A stretch of 64,000 nt of DNA from Clostridia bacterium (lineage in GTDB: Bacteria; Bacillota; Clostridia; Oscillospirales; Acutalibacteraceae): positions 62,001 through 126,000 of the forward strand of contig JAFSIV010000004.1 in NCBI GenBank assembly GCA_017439585.1, in the 5' to 3' direction. The position numbers and the translations under genes were made by a program. The notes beneath the pieces were generated by a model. The model had not been told where the DNA came from. It saw only the letters and a program-made list of their open reading frames with translations, and did no database searches. Positions 52,696-62,172 of this stretch are shown here, in pieces (position 1 is the first letter of the stretch; each line of letters begins with the position of its first letter).

Positions 52696-55600
52696 ATGAA
52701 AAAAATATTATCATTAACATTAGCAATAATTTTAATGTTTTCGGTTGTGCCGGCAGGGTTGTTTAATATAACCGTATCGGCGGCATTTTCGGGAACAACC
52801 GGTGATTGCACTTGGAAACTTGAGGGCGAAACACTCACCATAAGCGGTAATGGAGCGATGGAAAATTATAATTCTTCAACTAGACCTTTGTGGAGTATAA
52901 CTGAGGTTATAATTGAAAATGGTGTAACAAATATAGGTGATTATGCGTTTTTTCGTTGCACAAGCCTTGAAAGCATAACAATACCTGAAAGTGTTACAAG
53001 TATAGGAGATAGGGCATTTCGTGAGTGCACAAGCCTTGCAAGTATAGCAATACCTGAAAGTATTACAAGTATGGGAACTGAGGTATTTGTTCATTGTACA
53101 AGCCTTGTAAATATAAATGTTGATGCAGATAATAAAAATTATTCATCAGAAAACGGCGTATTGTTTAATAAGGATAAAACACAAATTATTAGTTATCCTG
53201 CCGGTAAAACCGAAACATGTTATACTATTCCTGAAAGTGTTACAAACATAGGGGATGATGTATTTTATTATTGTACAAACCTTGTAAGTATAACAATACC
53301 TGATAGCGTGACAAGTATAGGAAATTATGCATTTTATCGTTGCGAAAGCCTAGCAAGTATAACAATACCCGATAGTGTAACAAGTATAGGAAGTATTGCA
53401 TTGGGTTATTGCATAAGCCTTGCGAGTATAAATGTTGATGCAAATAATGAAAATTATTCATCATTAAACGGCGTGTTGTTTAATAAGGATAAAACAGAAA
53501 TTATTAGTTATCCTGCTGGTAAAACCGAAACATGTTATACTATTCCTGAAAGTGTTACAAATATAGGGGATGATGTATTCTATTATTGTACAAACCTTGT
53601 AAGTATAACAATACCTGAAAGTGTAACAAGTATAGGAAATTATGCATTTTATAATTGCACAAACCTTGAAAATATAACTATACCCGATTGTGTTACAAGT
53701 ATAGGAGATTATGCATTTTTTGATTGCACTAACCTTGAAAATATAACTATACTCGATGGTGTTACAAGTATAGGTTATTTCGCTTTTGGTGGTTGCACAA
53801 GTCTTCAAAGTATAATAATACCTGAAAGTGTAACAAGTATTGGAAATTGTGCATTTCATAATTGTACAAGCCTAGAAAATATAACTATACCCGATAGCGT
53901 AACAAATATAGGTGATTATGCGTTTTTTTGTTGCACAAGCCTTGCGAGTATAATATTACCAGATAGTATAACAAGTATAGGAGATTGTGCATTTGTTTAT
54001 TGCGAAAGCCTTAAAAGTATAACAATACCTGATGGTGTTACAAGTATAGGAAATAATGCATTTCGTAATTGCCCAAGCCTTAAAACTGTTTATTATTGTG
54101 GCACAGCAGAACAATGGGATAATATTTCGATAGATACAGGTAACACTTATTTAATTTCAGCCACAAGGTATTATCATGATTTTAGCATCTGGCAGATTGG
54201 AAATGATGCTATTTGCAAGAAATACCGTGTTTGCTCAATTTGCGGCGAGGAAGAAGTTGTATCATTAATAAAACATGATTTTCAAAATGGTGTATGCACA
54301 AACTGTACTGTTATTTCGGAAGAAGTTTTGAGTTATACTGTTGAAAACGGTGAAGCTATTATTACGGATTGTGATGCTTCTATTAGCGGTGATGTGATAA
54401 TTCCTCAAATTCTTGGCGGATATCCGGTTAAAAGTATAGGAGATTCTGCATTTGGGGGTCGCACAAAGCTTTCAAGTATAACAATACCTGACGGTGTTGC
54501 AAGTATAGGTAAAGATGCGTTTAAAACTTGTAGAAATCTTGAAAGTATTGTTATTCCCAGTACCATAACAAGCATTGGTTCTTATGCATTTTCTTCATGC
54601 TCAAATCTTAAAAAAGTTTATATAACCGATGTTGCTAAATGGTGCGCTATTGATTTTTTAAACTCAACTTCTAATCCGCTAAACAGTGGCGCCGAGCTTT
54701 ATTTGAATAATAAATTGGTTGAAGATTTGGTTATTCCTGATGGTGTTGAAAATATAGGAAAATATGCTTTTATAAACTGCGGAAATCTTATAAGTGTATT
54801 AATACCGCCTAGCGTTACAAGCATAGGCACTAGTGCATTTGTTTCATGCTCAACTCTTGAAAAAGTTTATATGACTGATGTGGCCAAATGGTGCAACATT
54901 AGTTTTTCAAATGCATTTTCAAATCCGTTAAGTTTAGGCGCGGGGCTTTATTTGAATAATAGATTGGTTAAAAATTTGATTATTCCTGATGGTGTTGAAA
55001 AAATAGAAATTGGGGCTTATTTTAATTGCACAAATATTGAAAGCATAAAAATACCTGTTAGTGTAATCAGTATAGGCGATTCTGCATTTTATAATTGCAT
55101 AAACCTTAAAACTGTTTATTATTGCGGTGAAAAAGAACAATGGAATAATATTACTATTGATTCTAACAACGCTTCTTTAACTTCTGCAGAATTGATTTGC
55201 CATAGTGAACATATTTTTAATGATTGGGTTATAATTAAAGAACCTACCTGCACCGAAAATGGAGAGAAATATCGTGTTTGCTCAATTTGCGGCGAGGAAG
55301 AAAAACAGGTTTTATCTGCATTAGGGCATAATTACTCTAACGAATTTACGGTTGATAAACAAGCAACCGATTTTGAAGATGGTATAAAATCAAAGCATTG
55401 TTTGAATTGCGATGAGGTTGCAGATGTTACGGTTATTCCTAAAACCTCAATAGCAAGCGGAAACTGCGGAGATAATGCAAAATGGGCGGTTAAAGATGAT
55501 GGAACTTTATTGATAGCCGGTAGCGGTGCTACTGATAATTATAAATTGCCTTCTTATGCGCCTTGGTATACATATTCTTCAACGATAACTAAGATAATTA

Positions 55601-57063
55601 TAGAAGAAGCAATAACCAAGATTGGTAATAACAGTTTTGGCTATTTTGAATCACTTGAAAATGTTCTTATCGAAAACCCTGATTTAAGTTTCGGTTATTA
55701 TGTATTCCCTGATGCAACTGATAATATAACCGTTTATAGTAAAGGTGGCGGCTCGGTTGAAAATTACTGCAAGGATAATAATATAAAGTGTATTAAACCG
55801 AATAACCCTGAAATTCCATCAAAGCCTGTGTTAAAATATTGCGGCGCAAATTATATTGAGCTTGAATTTGTTGAGGGCTATGAATACAGTATTGATGGTG
55901 TTAATTGGCAAAAGAGCAATGTGTTTAAAAACCTTGTATCAGGCGAAAGAAATGCATTTTATCAGCGCATTGCAGATGGCGTTTATAACCCATCGGCAAG
56001 CAGTGAAGCGCTTTATGTAACAACTCTTTCAAAGGTTAGCGCACCTATAATTTCAGGTGTTTTAAACAACACAGTTACATTGCAATATGTAAATGGCTAT
56101 GAATATAGTATAGATGGCGTTAACTGGCAAGAGAGCAATGTATTTACTAATGTGGGCTATGATACCATACTTTCTTTCTATCAAAGAAAGAAGGCAGATT
56201 CATTATATGGTGAAACTCCGGCAAGCGATGCTGCAAAATGCATTTTTGCTTCCGCTCCAAAGGTTTTGGTTGGCTTTAATTCTATTAAAGTGATTCCAAA
56301 AGATAACTATGAATACTGCATAGATGATATGGTTTGGCAAGATAGCAATATATTCACCAAATTTATTGTGCCCGAGGAAACTTATACGGTATATCAAAGA
56401 CCAAAAGCGCAAGAAGGAATTGAGATTTTTTATGATACCGAGGGCACAACGATTGTTATAGACGGTGAAAATAGCATTGAAAATCCAGATTCAACCCATT
56501 TGGTTTGGCTCAAAAAAATGTTATTAACAAAAGATAACGGTCTTAGTTTAGCCGCTGATTTAAACGGTGATAGCAAGGTTGATATTCTTGATTTAGTTAG
56601 ATTAAAGAAGATGTTAATGGATGATGATATAACATCTGGACCGAGCGTTGATAAAATTAGTCAATTAACATGGGGTACTATCGATGAGATTAATAATGGA
56701 TATGTTTACACATTTTTAGATTTTAAAAATAATTTCTTTGGAAATATGGGGTATTCAGCAGAAAGTGAAAATTCGCTTGTGTCTTTTAAATTTAATGATA
56801 TTATTTATAATGTGAACTGGTCAGTGGCTGCTGCATTTCCCGATAGTGCACATGACTATGACATTAAAAATTGTATTGGATATGAGGATGAGGAGTATTT
56901 ATTGTTTTATCCATATATAAAAGGATTTAGTGATACCGAATATATTAAATTTCAACGATTAAATGACACGGAATTGAAAGTAGTTGAAAATACAGCTACC
57001 GGAGAATTTTATAATTATACAGTTGGTAAAATCTTAAAACTTGTTAGTATTGAAATAATTTGA
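52696..57063 (+). CDS. Secreted BspA-type leucine-rich-repeat protein with a dockerin-like module
   Basis: 1455 residues. Signal peptide 1-29. LRR_5/BspA repeats of about 23 residues (consensus SITIPDSVTSIGDYAF) occupy about 70-470 and 575-805. Each block is followed by a CxxC cysteine module (VCSICGEEE). A second cap-like unit occurs near 928-1010. Three beta modules with GYEYSIDGVNWQxSNVF-like cores lie at about 1050-1235. A dockerin-like pair is at about 1255-1308, with a clear calcium loop in LNGDSKVDILDLVRLKKML and a weaker partner HLVWLKKMLL before it. About 145 unassigned residues end the protein. Likely cell-surface or cellulosome-type adhesion; partner unknown. The ATG at 52696 follows GGGGGAT. 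No sorting signal. Confidence 0.85.
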   Translation: MKKILSLTLAIILMFSVVPAGLFNITVSAAFSGTTGDCTWKLEGETLTISGNGAMENYNSSTRPLWSITEVIIENGVTNIGDYAFFRCTSLESITIPESVTSIGDRAFRECTSLASIAIPESITSMGTEVFVHCTSLVNINVDADNKNYSSENGVLFNKDKTQIISYPAGKTETCYTIPESVTNIGDDVFYYCTNLVSITIPDSVTSIGNYAFYRCESLASITIPDSVTSIGSIALGYCISLASINVDANNENYSSLNGVLFNKDKTEIISYPAGKTETCYTIPESVTNIGDDVFYYCTNLVSITIPESVTSIGNYAFYNCTNLENITIPDCVTSIGDYAFFDCTNLENITILDGVTSIGYFAFGGCTSLQSIIIPESVTSIGNCAFHNCTSLENITIPDSVTNIGDYAFFCCTSLASIILPDSITSIGDCAFVYCESLKSITIPDGVTSIGNNAFRNCPSLKTVYYCGTAEQWDNISIDTGNTYLISATRYYHDFSIWQIGNDAICKKYRVCSICGEEEVVSLIKHDFQNGVCTNCTVISEEVLSYTVENGEAIITDCDASISGDVIIPQILGGYPVKSIGDSAFGGRTKLSSITIPDGVASIGKDAFKTCRNLESIVIPSTITSIGSYAFSSCSNLKKVYITDVAKWCAIDFLNSTSNPLNSGAELYLNNKLVEDLVIPDGVENIGKYAFINCGNLISVLIPPSVTSIGTSAFVSCSTLEKVYMTDVAKWCNISFSNAFSNPLSLGAGLYLNNRLVKNLIIPDGVEKIEIGAYFNCTNIESIKIPVSVISIGDSAFYNCINLKTVYYCGEKEQWNNITIDSNNASLTSAELICHSEHIFNDWVIIKEPTCTENGEKYRVCSICGEEEKQVLSALGHNYSNEFTVDKQATDFEDGIKSKHCLNCDEVADVTVIPKTSIASGNCGDNAKWAVKDDGTLLIAGSGATDNYKLPSYAPWYTYSSTITKIIIEEAITKIGNNSFGYFESLENVLIENPDLSFGYYVFPDATDNITVYSKGGGSVENYCKDNNIKCIKPNNPEIPSKPVLKYCGANYIELEFVEGYEYSIDGVNWQKSNVFKNLVSGERNAFYQRIADGVYNPSASSEALYVTTLSKVSAPIISGVLNNTVTLQYVNGYEYSIDGVNWQESNVFTNVGYDTILSFYQRKKADSLYGETPASDAAKCIFASAPKVLVGFNSIKVIPKDNYEYCIDDMVWQDSNIFTKFIVPEETYTVYQRPKAQEGIEIFYDTEGTTIVIDGENSIENPDSTHLVWLKKMLLTKDNGLSLAADLNGDSKVDILDLVRLKKMLMDDDITSGPSVDKISQLTWGTIDEINNGYVYTFLDFKNNFFGNMGYSAESENSLVSFKFNDIIYNVNWSVAAAFPDSAHDYDIKNCIGYEDEEYLLFYPYIKGFSDTEYIKFQRLNDTELKVVENTATGEFYNYTVGKILKLVSIEII
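53116..53745 (+). repeat. 315-bp in-frame tandem duplication within the LRR gene
   Basis: Two 105-codon units, 53116-53430 and 53431-53745. Both begin with codons for NVDA, then a NYSS...NGVLFNKDKT block, ISYPAGKTETCYTIPESVTN and IGDDVFYYCTNLVSITIP. They are near identical over the first ~235 bases and diverge later. Confidence 0.85.
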
Positions 57064-57103
57064 TTTTTAATATTCGTACCGTAAGCTTATATTTACAAAA
57101 ACA

Positions 57104-57137
57104 AAAAACACACCGTGTATGAACGCGGTGTGTTTTT
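57104..57137 (+). terminator. Terminator of the BspA-like gene
   Basis: AACACACCG, a loop, CGGTGTGTT, flanked by A and T runs. Confidence 0.85.
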
Positions 57138-57163
57138 GCTGTTTGGTTTACATAAATTTAAGC

Positions 57164-57229
57164 GGGCGACTAATAGTCGCCCCTACGATATGTTTTTTAA
57201 TTTTTGTAGGGGCGATTATAAATCGCCCG
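57164..57229. repeat. Pair of GTAGGGG-family palindromic units
   Basis: GGGCGAC-taata-GTCGCCC-CTAC (57164-57186), then GTAGGGGCGATTATAAATCG and CCC (57206-57228), in inverted orientation about 20 bases apart. Same family as those near 2.1 kb and 52.3 kb. The rest of the interval up to rsmD holds only its promoter. Confidence 0.75.
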
Positions 57230-57288
57230 TTTTTTTATGCATATTTTTACAATAATCATTAAAAAAACCGACTTTTTGAAAAAAAGTA

Positions 57289-57318
57289 TTTACAAAGGCA
57301 GGGGTTTGGTGGTATAAT
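57289..57318 (+). promoter_or_regulatory. Promoter of rsmD-coaD
   Basis: TTTACA (57289-57294), 18 bases, TATAAT (57313-57318). Confidence 0.65.
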
Positions 57319-57380
57319 GACATATAATTAGATTGATATATTATATCTTTTTGCATTTTAATTTTATTTTGGTGATGTTA

Positions 57381-57920
57381 ATGCGTGTTATTACGGGCTC
57401 TGCAAGGGGTAAGCGTTTGGTTACGCCTGCGGGACTTGATGTAAGACCGACTCCCGATAGGGTTAAGGAAGGAATTTTCAGCGCTTTGCATTTTGATATT
57501 GAGGGCAGGAGAGTTCTTGATTTGTTTGCAGGCTCGGGTCAGCTGAGTATTGAGGCGCTAAGCCGCGGGGCTGAGAGCGCTGTTATTGTTGATAATTCGG
57601 TTAACTCCTTAAAGGCGGTTAGAAGCAATATAGAGGCTTGCGGTTTTTCTGATAAGGCTCGGGTTATTCAATCTGATTATGCTTCATTTTGCGCTATGAG
57701 TCGAGACACTTTTGATATTGTGTTTTTAGACCCGCCCTATAATGAGGGACTTTTGATGCCGGCTTTAAAAGCGGTTTTGCCTCTGGTTTCAGATTATGGT
57801 ATTATAGTTTGCGAGCATCCAATGGATGTTAAATTAGAGGAAAGCATTGGCGGTTTTGCGGTTTCAAAGGTTTATAGATACGGTAAGGTTTTGGTTACGG
57901 TATACAGAAAAGAGAACTAA
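57381..57920 (+). CDS. rsmD: 16S rRNA (guanine966-N2)-methyltransferase RsmD
   Basis: Class I SAM methyltransferase acting on the assembled small subunit. 179 residues. RVITGSARGKRLVTPAG opens; DVRPTPDRVKEGIFSAL, the SAM motif DLFAGSGQLSIEALSRGAE and the catalytic VFLDPPYNEG follow. The start at 57381 has GGTGA upstream; earlier in-frame codons would add hydrophobic leader-like sequence. Two bases separate it from coaD, the standard neighbour. Confidence 0.95.
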   Translation: MRVITGSARGKRLVTPAGLDVRPTPDRVKEGIFSALHFDIEGRRVLDLFAGSGQLSIEALSRGAESAVIVDNSVNSLKAVRSNIEACGFSDKARVIQSDYASFCAMSRDTFDIVFLDPPYNEGLLMPALKAVLPLVSDYGIIVCEHPMDVKLEESIGGFAVSKVYRYGKVLVTVYRKEN

Positions 57921-57922
57921 TT

Positions 57923-58411
57923 ATGAGCAAAGAAATAATTGCTATTTGCCCCGGTAGTTTTGACCCCGTTACATACGGTCATTTGGATATTATAACAAGG
58001 GCTTCCGGTATGTTCGGCAAGGTTATAGTTGTTGTTGCGGGCAATACTTCAAAAAACTGCTCTTTTTTGCCCGAGGAAAGAGTTGAAATGATTAAAAAAT
58101 GCATACCTGATTTAAAAAATGTTGAGGTTGTGCATTATTCGGGCTTGCTTGCGGATTATGCTGCCGAGGTTGGAGCTACCGCTATTATTAAGGGACTTAG
58201 AGCGATGTCTGATTTTGAATATGAATTTCAGATGGCTCTTACCAATAAAAAACTTAATCCTAATGTAGAAACCCTGTTTTTAACCACTAAGGCAGAGAAT
58301 ATGTATTTAAGTTCCAGTATGGTAAAGCAGATAGCTTTAATGGGCGGAGATATATCGAGCTTTGTGCCTGAGGTTATTAAACAGGATATTATAGATAGGA
58401 TAAAAAAATAG
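57923..58411 (+). CDS. coaD: Phosphopantetheine adenylyltransferase
   Basis: Penultimate step of coenzyme A synthesis. 162 residues. CPGSFDPVTYGHLDIITRA with the nucleotidyl-transfer TxGH motif, IIKGLRAMSDFEYEFQMAL and YLSSSMVKQIALMGGDISSF. It ends at TAG; the sequence after this amber codon stays open and in frame with the next gene. Confidence 0.96.
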   Translation: MSKEIIAICPGSFDPVTYGHLDIITRASGMFGKVIVVVAGNTSKNCSFLPEERVEMIKKCIPDLKNVEVVHYSGLLADYAAEVGATAIIKGLRAMSDFEYEFQMALTNKKLNPNVETLFLTTKAENMYLSSSMVKQIALMGGDISSFVPEVIKQDIIDRIKK

Positions 58412-58441
58412 TGCCGATTAATCGGTTTGGAGGAAGAAAAA

Positions 58442-58909
58442 ATGACATTAGACGAATTATTGGAACAGTTTGACGAACTGCTTGACAGCGGTATGAAAAT
58501 TCCCGGCAAGAAGACTATTGTTGATGTTGAAAAATTAAGAGCGGTTGTTGATGAAATTCGCCTTAATATCCCTGCTGAAATCAAGCAGGCAAAGGGTATC
58601 GTTGCAGACCGCGCAGATATTATCACAAATGCTAAGCGCGAGGCAGACGGTATTATCCGCAATGCAGAAGAGCGTGCAAAGGCTATGACTGCTCAGGAAG
58701 AAATAGTTAAAATGTCTCAGGCTAAGGCTGCTGAAATTATTTCTAACGCGCAAACCAAGAGCCGCGAAATGAGAAAAGCTGCTCAGGATTTTGTTGATGA
58801 TATTATGAGAAGAGCAGACGAGGGCTTAACCGCTAATTTAGGTGAGGTTAGAAAAACCCGCGCTGCATTAAAGCAACAAATTCCAACTGCGCCTGCAAAG
58901 GAACAGTAA
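58442..58909 (+). CDS. Coiled-coil protein of unknown function
   Basis: 155 residues, almost entirely helical. TLDELLEQFDELLDSGMKIP is followed by a long heptad-rich region (about 35-125) with many Ala, Lys and Glu residues, such as ADIITNAKREADGIIRNAEE. It resembles the ATPase-stalk or DivIVA-like coiled coils often encoded beside coaD in Clostridia, but no specific role can be given. GGAGG lies eight bases before the ATG at 58442; a TTG at 58427 is less likely. Confidence 0.8.
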   Translation: MTLDELLEQFDELLDSGMKIPGKKTIVDVEKLRAVVDEIRLNIPAEIKQAKGIVADRADIITNAKREADGIIRNAEERAKAMTAQEEIVKMSQAKAAEIISNAQTKSREMRKAAQDFVDDIMRRADEGLTANLGEVRKTRAALKQQIPTAPAKEQ

Positions 58910-58936
58910 TTTTAAGAATTTTAAATCAATCTGTAA

Positions 58937-58977
58937 AAAGGAGCCATCTCATTATATTTAATGGGATAGTTCCTTTT
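58937..58977 (+). terminator. Probable terminator before ileS
   Basis: GGAGCCATCTCATT pairs with AATGGGATAGTTCC (13 of 14 including G-U) and a T-run follows. The 90-base gap is too short for a T-box leader. Confidence 0.65.
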
Positions 58978-59001
58978 GGCTTATTTTGAAAGGGGCACTT
59001 T

Positions 59002-62000
59002 TTGGTGTATAACAGCATTTCTCCTAATGTAAACTTCGTTGAGGAAGAGAAAAAAATAGAAAAATTTTGGTCGGATGCCAAGATTTTTGAAAAGAGCATT
59101 GAAACTAAGGCTAAGGGCGAACCTTATGTGTTTTATGATGGTCCACCAACCGCTAACGGTAAACCTCATATCGGCCACGTTTTAACCCGCGTTATTAAGG
59201 ATATGATTCCGCGTTACAGAACAATGAAAGGCTATATGGTACCAAGAAAAGCCGGTTGGGATACCCATGGTTTGCCGGTTGAGTTAGAGGTTGAAAAGCT
59301 TTTAGGACTTGACGGTAAAGAGCAAATTGAGGAATACGGCTTAGACCCATTTATCAGCCATTGTAAAGAAAGTGTTTGGAAGTATAAGGGTATGTGGGAG
59401 AATTTCTCCAAAACCGTTGGCTTCTGGGCTGATATGGATGATCCTTATGTTACTTATCATAATGACTTTATTGAGTCGGAATGGTGGGCATTAAAGCAGA
59501 TTTATGAGAAAGGTCTTTTATATAAAGGCTTTAAAATTGTGCCTTATTGTCCCCGTTGCGGAACTCCGCTTTCTTCTCACGAGGTAGCTCAGGGTTATAA
59601 GAATGTTAAGGAAAGAAGTGCGGTTGTTCGCTTTAAACTAGTTAGCGAGGATGCTTATTTCTTAGCTTGGACCACTACTCCTTGGACCTTGCCCTCAAAC
59701 GTTGCTTTATGCGTTAATCCTGATGAAACATATTGCAAGGTTAAGGCTAATGACGGTTATGTTTACTATATGGCAAAAGAGCTTCTTGATAAGGTTTTAG
59801 GCAAGCTCGCAACCGAGGAAGCGCCTGCTTATGAAATACTTGAAACCTTTAAGGGTATTGAGCTTGAAAAACGCGAGTATGAGCCTTTGTTTGACTATGT
59901 TAAGCCAATTTGCGAAAAGCAAAACAAAAAAGCTCATTTTATAACCTGCGATAGCTATGTTACTATGACTGACGGTACAGGTATCGTTCATATTGCACCC
60001 GCTTTCGGTGAGGACGATGCTAAGGTTGGCAGAAAATACGATTTGCCTTTCGTTCAGCTTGTTGATAGTAAGGGCGAAATGTCAGCCGAAACTCCTTATG
60101 AGGGAACCTTTGTTAAAAAGGCAGACCCGTTAGTATTAGCCGACCTTGAAAAAGCAGGTCTTTTATTCGATGCGCCTAAATTTGAGCACGATTATCCTCA
60201 TTGTTGGCGTTGCGATACTCCTCTTATTTACTATGCTCGCGAGTCTTGGTTTATTAAGATGACCGAGGTTAAGGATGACCTTATTAAGAATAACGATACT
60301 ATTAACTGGATTCCCGAAAGTATCGGTAAAGGCCGTTTTGGAGATTGGCTCAGAAATGTTCAGGATTGGGGTATTTCCCGTAACAGATATTGGGGAACTC
60401 CTTTAAATATCTGGACCTGCGAATGCGGACACATGCATTCTATCGGCAGTATTGCGGAGCTTAAAGAGTTATCTGATAACTGCCCTGATGAGATTGAGCT
60501 TCACCGTCCTTATATTGATGCGGTTACCTTTAAATGTCCTAAGTGTGGCAAAGAGATGCACCGCGTTCCCGAGGTTATTGACTGTTGGTTTGACTCGGGC
60601 GCAATGCCTTTTGCTCAGCATCATTATCCTTTTGAAAACAAAGAGCTTTTTGAATCTCAATTCCCCGCAGATTTCATATCTGAGGCGGTTGACCAAACAA
60701 GAGGTTGGTTCTATTCGCTTCTTGCAATTTCAACCCTTATTTTCGATAAAGCTCCCTTTAAAAATGTTATAGTTTTAGGTCATGTTCAGGATGAGAACGG
60801 TCAGAAAATGAGTAAATCAAAGGGCAACGCAGTTGACCCATTTGATGCGCTCGAAAACTTTGGCGCGGATGCTATCCGTTGGTATTTCTATACTAACTCT
60901 GCTCCTTGGCTTCCTAACCGTTTCCACGATAGAGCAGTAACCGAGGGTCAAAGAAAGTTTATGGGAACATTGTGGAATACTTATGCTTTCTATGTTCTTT
61001 ATGCTGATATAGATGAATTTGACCCGACTAAATATAATATAAATGATTATAAGCTTACTGTTATGGATAAATGGCTCTTATCACGCCTTAATTCAACAGT
61101 AAAAGCGGTTGATGATAACCTTTCTAATTACCGCATTCCTGAGGCAGCTCGCGCTTTGCAAGAGTTTGTTGATGAAATGAGTAACTGGTATGTAAGACGA
61201 GGCAGAGAGCGTTATTGGGTTCAGGGCTTGACCGACGATAAAATCGCCGCTTATTTAATCCTTTATCACGCGCTTGTTACTATCGCAAAAACTGCAGCAC
61301 CAATGATACCCTTTATGGCAGAGAATATTTATCAGAATTTAGTTAGAAATGTAGATAAAACTGCTCCTGAAAGTATCCATTTGTGCGATTTCCCAACTGT
61401 TTGCGAGGAGGCTATTGATGTTTCTCTTGAAGAGCAGATGGAAAAGGTGCTTGAAATTGTTGTTTTGGGAAGAGCTGCAAGAAACGGCTCGGCTCTTAAA
61501 AACCGTCAACCTTTGGCTACTATGTATGTTAAGCTTGATAGCGAGCTTGAAAATCTATATACCGAAATTATCCGCGAGGAGCTTAACATTAAAAATGTTG
61601 AGTTTACCGATAAGGTGGATGATTTTGTGACTTATAGCTTTAAGCCTCAGCTTAAAACCTTAGGTCCAAAGTATGGTAAACAATTAGGCGAAATCAGAAA
61701 TATGCTTTCTGAGATTGACGGTAGTTTGGCTAAGGCTCAGTTGGATAACGAGGGCGCAGTTAAGTTAAATATTTCTATCGGTGAAATAGCGCTGGCAGAA
61801 GAAGATTTGCTTATCGAAGCTAAGCAGAAGGAAGGCTTCTATACCGTAAGTGACAGAGGTATAACAGTTGCTATTGATACCACCTTAACTCCCGAGCTTA
61901 TTGAAGAAGGCTTTGCAAGAGAAATTGTAAGCAAAATTCAAACAATGCGTAAGGAGGCTGATTTTAATGTTACCGATAATATCTCGGTTATTTTAAAGGG

Positions 62001-62172
62001 CAGCAAAACGGTTACTGATGTTGCTATTAATAAGTCGGAAGATATCGGAAGCGATACATTAGCAGTTTCTATTACAGTTGGTGAGCCTTTGGGCTTTGTT
62101 AAGGATTGGGATATTAACGGCGAATCGGTTACAATAGGAATTAAGAAGGAAGGAAGCGTTTGCGGTGAGTAA
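59002..62172 (+). CDS. ileS: Isoleucyl-tRNA synthetase, long (type 2-like) form
   Basis: Charges tRNA-Ile and edits valine. 1056 residues, longer than the ~930 of ordinary bacterial IleS. HIGH motif at 56-59 (ANGKPHIGHVL), GWDTHGLPVELEVEKLLG, YCPRCGTPLSSHEVAQGY, a second cysteine pair in FKCPKCGKEMHRVPEV, KMSKS at 602-606 (GQKMSKSKGNAVDP) and a long anticodon-binding C-terminus. RYRTMKGYMVPRKAGWDTHG recalls the eukaryote/archaea-like IleS2 class. The start is TTG 59002 or GTG 59005, both served by AGGGG. Confidence 0.95.
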   Translation: MVYNSISPNVNFVEEEKKIEKFWSDAKIFEKSIETKAKGEPYVFYDGPPTANGKPHIGHVLTRVIKDMIPRYRTMKGYMVPRKAGWDTHGLPVELEVEKLLGLDGKEQIEEYGLDPFISHCKESVWKYKGMWENFSKTVGFWADMDDPYVTYHNDFIESEWWALKQIYEKGLLYKGFKIVPYCPRCGTPLSSHEVAQGYKNVKERSAVVRFKLVSEDAYFLAWTTTPWTLPSNVALCVNPDETYCKVKANDGYVYYMAKELLDKVLGKLATEEAPAYEILETFKGIELEKREYEPLFDYVKPICEKQNKKAHFITCDSYVTMTDGTGIVHIAPAFGEDDAKVGRKYDLPFVQLVDSKGEMSAETPYEGTFVKKADPLVLADLEKAGLLFDAPKFEHDYPHCWRCDTPLIYYARESWFIKMTEVKDDLIKNNDTINWIPESIGKGRFGDWLRNVQDWGISRNRYWGTPLNIWTCECGHMHSIGSIAELKELSDNCPDEIELHRPYIDAVTFKCPKCGKEMHRVPEVIDCWFDSGAMPFAQHHYPFENKELFESQFPADFISEAVDQTRGWFYSLLAISTLIFDKAPFKNVIVLGHVQDENGQKMSKSKGNAVDPFDALENFGADAIRWYFYTNSAPWLPNRFHDRAVTEGQRKFMGTLWNTYAFYVLYADIDEFDPTKYNINDYKLTVMDKWLLSRLNSTVKAVDDNLSNYRIPEAARALQEFVDEMSNWYVRRGRERYWVQGLTDDKIAAYLILYHALVTIAKTAAPMIPFMAENIYQNLVRNVDKTAPESIHLCDFPTVCEEAIDVSLEEQMEKVLEIVVLGRAARNGSALKNRQPLATMYVKLDSELENLYTEIIREELNIKNVEFTDKVDDFVTYSFKPQLKTLGPKYGKQLGEIRNMLSEIDGSLAKAQLDNEGAVKLNISIGEIALAEEDLLIEAKQKEGFYTVSDRGITVAIDTTLTPELIEEGFAREIVSKIQTMRKEADFNVTDNISVILKGSKTVTDVAINKSEDIGSDTLAVSITVGEPLGFVKDWDINGESVTIGIKKEGSVCGE

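Noticed and set aside
53464..53859. 131-codon minus-strand open frame in the LRR gene
   Set aside because: Mirror of the repetitive plus-strand gene; low-complexity Cys/Tyr/Ile protein with no ribosome site.
52920..54110. Regularly spaced ~69-base DNA repeats suggesting a CRISPR array
   Set aside because: The repeats are in frame, encode 23-residue LRR units, and vary at third positions; no unique spacers or cas genes.
58910..59001. T-box riboswitch before ileS
   Set aside because: The gap is about 90 bases and shows only a simple hairpin with a T-run; T-box leaders need roughly 200 bases and a conserved T-box sequence that is not present.
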